DNA of 29,301 nucleotides from JAYUHK01 sp043767025 (GTDB lineage: Bacteria > Bacteroidota > Bacteroidia > Chitinophagales > Saprospiraceae), in contig JAYUHK010000088.1 in the NCBI GenBank assembly GCA_043767025.1, positions 1 to 29,301 of the forward strand, given 5' to 3'. Position 1 is the first letter of the stretch. Each line of letters starts with the position of its first letter. Below are positions 24,227 through 29,301 of this stretch, one piece after another. The translations under genes and the position numbers were made by a program. The notes below the pieces were generated by a model. That model was not told where the DNA came from, did not search any database, and saw only the letters and a program-made list of their open reading frames with translations.

Positions 24227-24261
24227 TTTGCGTTTTATATGGTAGCAAAACTCTATTTTTG
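24227..24261 (+). promoter_or_regulatory. Promoter of the DUF4197 lipoprotein gene
   Basis: TTTG (24227-24230) and TATTTTTG (24254-24261) form a Bacteroidota -33/-7 pair with a 23-base spacer, 30 bases before the ATG. Two further TAnnTTTG matches (24158-24165 and 24171-24178) lie upstream. The first overlaps an inverted repeat AGCTCC (24143-24148) / GGAGCT (24165-24170). Confidence 0.5.
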
Positions 24262-24291
24262 CCTATTAATTCATTCAAAAATAAAAAAACC

Positions 24292-25005
24292 ATGTTTAAA
24301 AGAATCATTTTTGCGGTGTGTTTGCTCCAGTTTGTAGCTTGCGCCGAACTCAAACAAGCCGCAGCAATGTACGCATTGGGCGAGCTTACGTCCCCCGAAA
24401 TCGCCTCCGCACTCAAACAAGCCCTCAATCTGGGCATCGGAAAAGGCAGCGACCAACTGTCCCAAAAAGGCGGATATTTGAACAGTGCCTACAAGATTTT
24501 ACTCCCAGCGGAGGCAAGAAAAGTAACCGAAAAGTTGCGCTTTATTCCCGGCTTCACGGACGTAGAAAACGTATTGTTGCAAAAACTCAACAGTGGCGCA
24601 GAGGACGCAGCCGTCGCCGCCAAGCCTATCTTCGTAGATGCCATCAAAAATATGACGATTACCGACGGCTTGAATATTTTGATGGGTTCGGACAACGCTG
24701 CCACCCAGTATTTACAAGGAAAAACAAGCACTCAACTCTATCAAGCATTCAACCCGATTATCGTCAATTCGTTGAATAAATACGATGCGATAAAGTATTG
24801 GAAAGATGCCGTGAGTGCGTACAACAAAATTCCTTTTGTGGACAAAGCCAACCCAAGTTTGGACGGATACGTGACCAACGAAGCTCTGAAAGGCTTGTTT
24901 TCGATGGTCGGAAAAGAAGAAGTAAATATCCGCCGCAATCCGTCACAACGGACGACAGATTTGTTGAAGCGTGCTTTTGCGAAGCAAGATTCCAACAGAA
25001 AGTAA
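24292..25005 (+). CDS. DUF4197-family lipoprotein
   Basis: The ATG at 24292 is preferred over an in-frame start at 24259 because it begins a signal peptide, MFKRIIFAVCLLQFVAC, with a lipobox-like FVAC. The product has 237 residues. The mature part matches the DUF4197 pattern known in Bacteroidota and Proteobacteria: EIASALKQALNLGIGKGSDQLS, then AYKILLPAEARKVTEKLRFIPG, a helical middle, and late VTNEALKGLFSMVGKEEVNIRRNPSQRTTDLLKRAF. Function is unknown; it is probably anchored in the outer or inner membrane. A promoter-like pair precedes it and a strong terminator follows, so it is likely a single-gene unit. Confidence 0.87.
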   Translation: MFKRIIFAVCLLQFVACAELKQAAAMYALGELTSPEIASALKQALNLGIGKGSDQLSQKGGYLNSAYKILLPAEARKVTEKLRFIPGFTDVENVLLQKLNSGAEDAAVAAKPIFVDAIKNMTITDGLNILMGSDNAATQYLQGKTSTQLYQAFNPIIVNSLNKYDAIKYWKDAVSAYNKIPFVDKANPSLDGYVTNEALKGLFSMVGKEEVNIRRNPSQRTTDLLKRAFAKQDSNRK

Positions 25006-25023
25006 AAAAAAAGTAATCGGACG

Positions 25024-25075
25024 GACACCAATATTTGAGATACGAATTTCAAATATTGGTGTCATTTTTATCTTT
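25024..25075 (+). terminator. Strong intrinsic terminator after the DUF4197 gene
   Basis: GACACCAATATTTGA (25024-25038) pairs perfectly with TCAAATATTGGTGTC (25049-25063), 15 base pairs, and ATTTTTATCTTT follows. It lies 18 bases beyond the stop and before the next gene. Confidence 0.8.
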
Positions 25076-25100
25076 ACCCAACTAATTAACGAGTCACACA

Positions 25101-26642
25101 ATGCGATTTTTAGTAAAAAAATTAGCCCAAAAAATAATTTTAATATCGGTACTTTGTATCGGTTTTCTGGATAAAAACGAACTCTTGGCGCAGGTAAAAG
25201 TATATCGCACCAACGAAGAAGATGTAAATAACCAAAAATTATTTTTGGAAGCCACGTCACAAAAGCTGTTAGGTAAGTACGAGCAAGCCGGAAAATTATT
25301 TGCCGCCTTGCTACAAAAAGATGACAAAAACGATGCCGCCGCCTACGAGCTTTCTCGCATGATGGAGATTCAGAACAAAGACGACGAAGCCATCAAAGCC
25401 GCACAAACCGCCGTTTTGTTGGATAAAAAAAATATGTGGTACAAAATGCTTTTAGCTGACCTGTACCAAAAAAACAATCGCCAAAAGGACGCTGCAAAAG
25501 TCTATGAATCACTTGCAGCCGACGAGCCGGGCAATGAGGATTTTTACTACGGCTGGGCAAATTGCCTCGAAAAATTGGGCGACGCAGAGCAAGCCATCAA
25601 AATTTATGACAAATTAGAAAAAAAACGTGGCGTGCAGGAAGACATTACTCGCCGCAAACACGCACTTTATTTGACACTCAACAACCCGAAAAAAGCTACC
25701 CAAGAACTCGAAAAATTAACCGCAGCTTTTCCGAAGGAAGTATCGTATTTGGTCGTGTTGGCGGATTTTTATAAGCAACAAAACCAAGCTGCCGCCGCTC
25801 GCGCGACCTGCGAAAAAATACTAAAAATCGACCCCAACGACTCGTATGCCACGATGGAATTGGCGCGCGGCAACCGTGCGGCAGCAGGAAACGATGTAGC
25901 TTATTTGCAGTCGCTAAAACCACTTTTTGAAAAAAAAGAAATCAATATCGACGTAAAAATAAAAGAACTTATCCCAACCGCTCAAAAACTAATCGAAAAA
26001 CCCGACAATGTGACAGCGTCTGCGGCGTTGGATTTGGTAAAAATTTTAGAAAAAGTCCATTCCGACGATGCGAAAACCTACGCAGTTTATGGAGATTTAC
26101 TGTACTACAATGGTCAAAAATCCGAAGCACTCGGCAAGTACCAAAAAGCTGTTGCTATCAACAGAAATATTTATTCTATCTGGGAACAAATCTTGCTAAT
26201 ATATTCAGAATTAAAGGATTATCAAAATTTGGCGACCAACTCGGCTCAGTTAATAGAGCTTTTTCCGAACCAAACAATGCCGTATTTTCTCAACGGAAAA
26301 GCAAACTTTGAACTCAAAAAATATTCGGACGCGGACGAGTCGCTTTCGCAACTTTTACCGATGGTCGGACGGAATCCAAAACAAAAAACAGATGTTCTGT
26401 TTCTGCTCGGCAAGTCGTCTTTTATGCAGCAAAAATATGACAAAACAAAGGATTTTTTGACCAAAAGCCTTTCGATAGGCGGCGAAAATATGCCCGAAAT
26501 TTTAGAAAATCTCGGCGATGCCTACGCCAAACTCAACGATGCCGAAAATGCTGTCAATTTTTGGAAAAAAGCGCAAGAAAAAGGCGCAAAATCTGCTAAT
26601 TTATCCAAAAAAGTGACAGAAAAAAAATACTACGACCAATGA
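25101..26642 (+). CDS. Exported tetratricopeptide-repeat protein
   Basis: This 513-residue protein has an N-terminal signal peptide (ending LLAQ, about residue 31). It is composed almost throughout of TPR-type helical pairs, for example GKYEQAGKLFAALLQKDDKNDAAAYELSRMM, NRQKDAAKVYESLAADEPGN and LGKYQKAVAINRNIYSIWEQILLIY. The C-terminus (KFAYAKLNDAENAVNFWKKAQEKG-type repeat) is also TPR. TPRs bind proteins, so it is probably a periplasmic scaffold, possibly outer-membrane-associated; similar exported TPR proteins are common in Bacteroidota. The stop overlaps the next start by ATGA, indicating coupled translation with the M28 peptidase gene. It starts after a strong terminator, so it should have its own promoter; only a weak TATCTTTA box (25069-25076) is visible. 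Confidence 0.87.
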   Translation: MRFLVKKLAQKIILISVLCIGFLDKNELLAQVKVYRTNEEDVNNQKLFLEATSQKLLGKYEQAGKLFAALLQKDDKNDAAAYELSRMMEIQNKDDEAIKAAQTAVLLDKKNMWYKMLLADLYQKNNRQKDAAKVYESLAADEPGNEDFYYGWANCLEKLGDAEQAIKIYDKLEKKRGVQEDITRRKHALYLTLNNPKKATQELEKLTAAFPKEVSYLVVLADFYKQQNQAAAARATCEKILKIDPNDSYATMELARGNRAAAGNDVAYLQSLKPLFEKKEINIDVKIKELIPTAQKLIEKPDNVTASAALDLVKILEKVHSDDAKTYAVYGDLLYYNGQKSEALGKYQKAVAINRNIYSIWEQILLIYSELKDYQNLATNSAQLIELFPNQTMPYFLNGKANFELKKYSDADESLSQLLPMVGRNPKQKTDVLFLLGKSSFMQQKYDKTKDFLTKSLSIGGENMPEILENLGDAYAKLNDAENAVNFWKKAQEKGAKSANLSKKVTEKKYYDQ

Positions 26643-28045
26643 AAAAATTATTCCTCTTTGCCGCCTTATCGCTAATCGCCGCATCTCACATTTTGGCACA
26701 AAAAGAAGCCTCCAAAAGCGACGCTGACGCAAAATTTATTCGCGCTGCCTACGACAAAACGCTCACGGAAGCCTCCGCTTATGACTGGCTTACATTCTTG
26801 GCGACCAAAATCGGCGCACGGCTGAGTGGCTCGCCGCAAGCCGCCGCCGCCGTAGAATACACCCGCCAAATGCTCGACACTTTGGGCTTGGATAGGGTAT
26901 GGTTGCAGCCTTGTACCGTCCCACACTGGGTGCGTGGCGAAAAGGAACAAGTCCGAATCATAGCCTCTCGACGGGGCGACTTCGACCTAAACGCGCTCGC
27001 TTTGGGCGGCTCGGTAGGCACAGACGAAGCCGGACTTTCGGCGGAAATAGTAGAACTGAAAAGCCTCGACGATGCCGAAAAAATAGGGAAAGCAGGCAAA
27101 CTGAAAGGTAAAATCGCTTTTTTTAATCGCCCGATGGATGCAAAACTCATCAGCACTTTTGCCGCTTACAGTGGCGCGGTAGACCAGCGCGGACAAGGCG
27201 CGTCCGTCGCCTCCAAGTACGGCGCGGTTGCGTCTTTGGTGCGCTCCATGACCACTCGGACGGACGATGTTCCGCACACCGGCGGCACGCACTACGCAGA
27301 AGGCGTGAAGCCTATTCCCGCGCTCGCTATCAGCACACAAGCGGCTGATTTACTGACGGTTGTGCTGCACGACGAGCCGGTGACGAGGGTTTTTATCCGT
27401 GCCAACTGCCGCATCTATGCCGACCAACCATCGTTCAATGTTATCGGCGAATTGCGCGGCTCGGAGCGTCCCGAAGAGGTCATCGTGGTCGGCGGTCACT
27501 TGGATTCTTGGGACGTTGGGCAAGGCGCGCACGACGACGGTGCGGGCGTAGTCCATTCGATGCAGGTACTCCAAACGATGAAACACTTGGGTTACAAACC
27601 CAAACGCACGATTCGCTGCGTGCTATTTATGAATGAAGAAAATGGTCTAAAAGGCGGCGAAGCTTATGGAAAATATGCCGAAACGAGTCCCGAAAAACAC
27701 ATTGCAGCTATCGAAACAGACGCTGGCGGCTTCACGCCGCGCGGATTTGACTGCGAAGGCGCGGACGCTATTTTTGTAGAAAAATTCAAAAAACTGCAAG
27801 AAATTTCTGCCGATTTTGCCAACACTTACAACCTGACCATCAAAAAAGGTGGCTCGGGAGCCGACATCGGACCCCTACGCCCGCGCAATGCGCTTTTGAT
27901 TGGTCTGCGACCAGACTCGCAAAGGTATTTTGACCACCACCACACGCAAATTGACACGATTGACGCAGTCAATAAAAGAGAACTCGAACTCGGCGCAGCA
28001 GCTATCACGAGCCTAATTTATTTGATAGACCAGTATGGTTTGTGA
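26639..28045 (+). CDS. M28-family zinc metallopeptidase (carboxypeptidase Q-like)
   Basis: This secreted dizinc exopeptidase has 468 residues with a signal peptide (1-21, ending HILAQ). A PA-type insert (about 130-250) is followed by the catalytic core. Ligand motifs are VVGGHLDSWDVGQGAHDDGAG (H287, D299), the catalytic pair E333/E334 in MNEENGLKGG, D361 in ETDAGGF and the terminal YFDHHHTQIDT (H433-H435). This set matches the plasma glutamate carboxypeptidase/carboxypeptidase Q subgroup, which removes amino acids from small peptides. Because it carries a signal peptide it probably acts in the periplasm. It is translationally coupled to the TPR gene (ATGA overlap 26639-26642); the TPR protein may help recruit it or its substrates, which is inference. 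Confidence 0.92.
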   Translation: MKKLFLFAALSLIAASHILAQKEASKSDADAKFIRAAYDKTLTEASAYDWLTFLATKIGARLSGSPQAAAAVEYTRQMLDTLGLDRVWLQPCTVPHWVRGEKEQVRIIASRRGDFDLNALALGGSVGTDEAGLSAEIVELKSLDDAEKIGKAGKLKGKIAFFNRPMDAKLISTFAAYSGAVDQRGQGASVASKYGAVASLVRSMTTRTDDVPHTGGTHYAEGVKPIPALAISTQAADLLTVVLHDEPVTRVFIRANCRIYADQPSFNVIGELRGSERPEEVIVVGGHLDSWDVGQGAHDDGAGVVHSMQVLQTMKHLGYKPKRTIRCVLFMNEENGLKGGEAYGKYAETSPEKHIAAIETDAGGFTPRGFDCEGADAIFVEKFKKLQEISADFANTYNLTIKKGGSGADIGPLRPRNALLIGLRPDSQRYFDHHHTQIDTIDAVNKRELELGAAAITSLIYLIDQYGL

Positions 28046-28082
28046 GGCATTTGGGTTGAGGAGAGTTTGGGATATTTTTTCA

Positions 28083-28499
28083 TCATTCCTTATTTGTATT
28101 GAACAGATGGTAAGATTTTTTAATCAGCGAATAGACAATTTCATTGACTTCTTCTCCTGTTGAAATCCTTATATGATGTTCGTACTGTTTGCCATAAAGT
28201 GCTGTTTTGAAAACGGGAAAATGTTCCCAAGGTTCTTTCAGATAGAGTTTAATATTCAAAACATTTTTCATCGGCTTTACTATCAAGAAGGATTGCGTTT
28301 TGAAAAACACGACACAATTTTTGGTGGCACTGATTTCTACATCGCCCAAATCGACAACGTAAGACAAGATTTTGTCAAAAGCGTAAATTAACTCTCCGGG
28401 TTTGTTCTCAAAAAGATTGTCAATATCCTGATTGATACAACAATGCCATTGATTGGCATTTTTAAGAGTTCTTTCGCATTTTGGGCATTTCCAAGACAT
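28083..28499 (-). CDS. DUF5655-like protein with a short zinc-ribbon start
   Basis: This 138-residue cytoplasmic protein begins MSWKCPKCERTLKNANQWHCC, with C5, C8, C20 and C21 resembling the cysteine pairs of a small zinc-binding tip. The body (YAFDKILSYVVDLGDVEISATKNCVVF … FPVFKTALYGKQYEHHIRISTGEEV) matches the general outline of DUF5655-containing proteins. Function is unknown. It reads convergently toward the M28 gene. No signal peptide or membrane segment is seen. Confidence 0.75.
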   Translation of the reverse strand: MSWKCPKCERTLKNANQWHCCINQDIDNLFENKPGELIYAFDKILSYVVDLGDVEISATKNCVVFFKTQSFLIVKPMKNVLNIKLYLKEPWEHFPVFKTALYGKQYEHHIRISTGEEVNEIVYSLIKKSYHLFNTNKE

Positions 28500-28588
28500 A
28501 TTTCAGTTTTTTTTTAATCGTATGTAACGCATGAGTATCGGCGAAGAAGGGGAAATTTAAAAGCACAAATGCTCTATTTTGCGGCTTT

Positions 28589-29301
28589 CTATTGTACGAC
28601 TATTTTTAGGTTCGTTACATTTTTGTCTGTGTCTGTTGCTCGCACAAAGTAAAGTCCTTTTGCGTATCCGCTCAAATCAATGATTGATTGTTGGGTAGAG
28701 ATGCTTGTCTGATAGATAAGTTCGCATAAGTTGTTATAGATTTCTATTTTGGTATTGGACGTATTTTTTTGTGAAAAAACAAATACGCCAGACGACGGAT
28801 TTGGGTAAAGCGCAATTAAACGATTATCCGTTTGATTGTTGAGTCCTAACGCATTACAATCTTCCACCATCAAATTTACGGAACTGGTAGTTCCAATGTT
28901 GTAATGAGTACTTGGCAAGATGGTTAAAGTAAAATTTTCAACGGGCTCTACGATTAAGTCTTGCCTTGCTACGGTGCTGTCTGCTCTTGAAGTAGTATTC
29001 GAAGGAATAACAAAACCGCCTGTCATCAAGTGAACATCATCACCAAATACTACTGTCCCGATATTGGAATAATTTAGACCAAGTGGGTATCCAATATTTG
29101 AGGACGCTCTACCAAAAGAATAGACCGCAGGTTGAGAGGAACATTCAAAGGCTGTAGAAGCAATCGACTTTATATGGACTGTCGTGGCAGGCAGTACCGT
29201 TTGATTGGTAAAAGAATAGGTCACATTCACAGTGTCAGGAACATTTGAATATAAAACTGGATTGTTGTTGGGTTCTACTATTGTAAAATTTCCATTAATA
29301 T
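28589..29301 (-). CDS. T9SS-exported protein, C-terminal part (continues past the window)
   Basis: The frame stays open to the right edge of the window, so the start lies outside; 236 residues are visible. Residues near the middle form a domain of unknown type (GRASSNIGYPLGLNYSNIGTVVFGDDVHLMTGGFVIPS), with a possible cell-surface Ig-like fold. The end is a clear type-A sorting domain: LIALYPNPSSGVFVFSQ, KIEIYNNLCELIYQTS, GLYFVRATDTDKNVTNLKIVVQ. It is therefore cargo of the type IX secretion system. A GTG at 29230 is only an internal codon in the longer frame, not the start. Confidence 0.85.
   Translation of the reverse strand, partial: INGNFTIVEPNNNPVLYSNVPDTVNVTYSFTNQTVLPATTVHIKSIASTAFECSSQPAVYSFGRASSNIGYPLGLNYSNIGTVVFGDDVHLMTGGFVIPSNTTSRADSTVARQDLIVEPVENFTLTILPSTHYNIGTTSSVNLMVEDCNALGLNNQTDNRLIALYPNPSSGVFVFSQKNTSNTKIEIYNNLCELIYQTSISTQQSIIDLSGYAKGLYFVRATDTDKNVTNLKIVVQ

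Overview
The window looks like a chromosomal segment of a Bacteroidota bacterium, probably of the Saprospiria/Chitinophagia type. The evidence is several type IX secretion (T9SS) type-A C-terminal sorting domains, SprB-type repeats, a LytS-type histidine kinase with a regulator propeller and Y_Y_Y domain, Bacteroidota-style TAnnTTTG promoter elements, and little sign of Shine-Dalgarno sites. The genus cannot be named from this sequence. No rRNA, tRNA, CRISPR array or phage module was seen.

Layout: (1) 1-1482 is an IS4-type insertion sequence with imperfect terminal repeats. Its transposase frame seems to lose its start through a one-base change in a poly-A run. The IS abuts the last ~88 codons of a T9SS-exported protein (1483-1750), which looks like a disrupted gene followed by its own terminator. 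(2) 1973-3169 is an M20D amidohydrolase, convergent with a two-component pair at 3187-7129: a LytTR response regulator overlapping a 1058-residue propeller sensor kinase. (3) The divergent region 7130-7484 carries two oppositely oriented pairs of LytTR-like half-sites with 21-bp phasing, suggesting that the regulator controls both its own operon and the lipoprotein gene 7485-8249. (4) 8369-13391 holds two tandem paralogous fibre proteins: a nearly identical N-terminal module, collagen-like Gly-X-Y blocks, GVxG repeats and a C-terminal S74 intramolecular-chaperone domain. (5) 13620-17174 holds two T9SS surface proteins with cohesin-like modules; one also has a dockerin-like module and the other has SprB-like repeats. 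(6) 17187-19325 is a Kef/CPA2 antiporter. Behind it are a 51-residue unknown gene (19421-19576) and a strong stem-loop. (7) 19777-22527 is an outer-membrane barrel-like protein with six Ig-like repeats joined by proline-rich linkers.

(8) 22890-24039 holds a heptose-bisphosphate-phosphatase-like HAD enzyme and a GNAT acetyltransferase. 24292-25005 is a DUF4197 lipoprotein ending in a strong terminator. 25101-28045 is a TPR protein overlapping a carboxypeptidase Q-like M28 peptidase. 28083-28499 is a DUF5655-type protein, and a further T9SS protein runs off the right edge.

The common theme is the cell surface: seven or more exported proteins, most with repeat or adhesion modules. A family of short palindromic elements (three copies: 13430-13587, 15554-15618, 22543-22607; ends GGAATG-N5-AAAATAA, the N5 being N3 in one arm of the third copy) sits immediately upstream of three of these surface genes. 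The most interesting points are this element family, the LytTR box arrangement, the tandem collagen/S74 fibre genes and the cohesin/dockerin neighbours.
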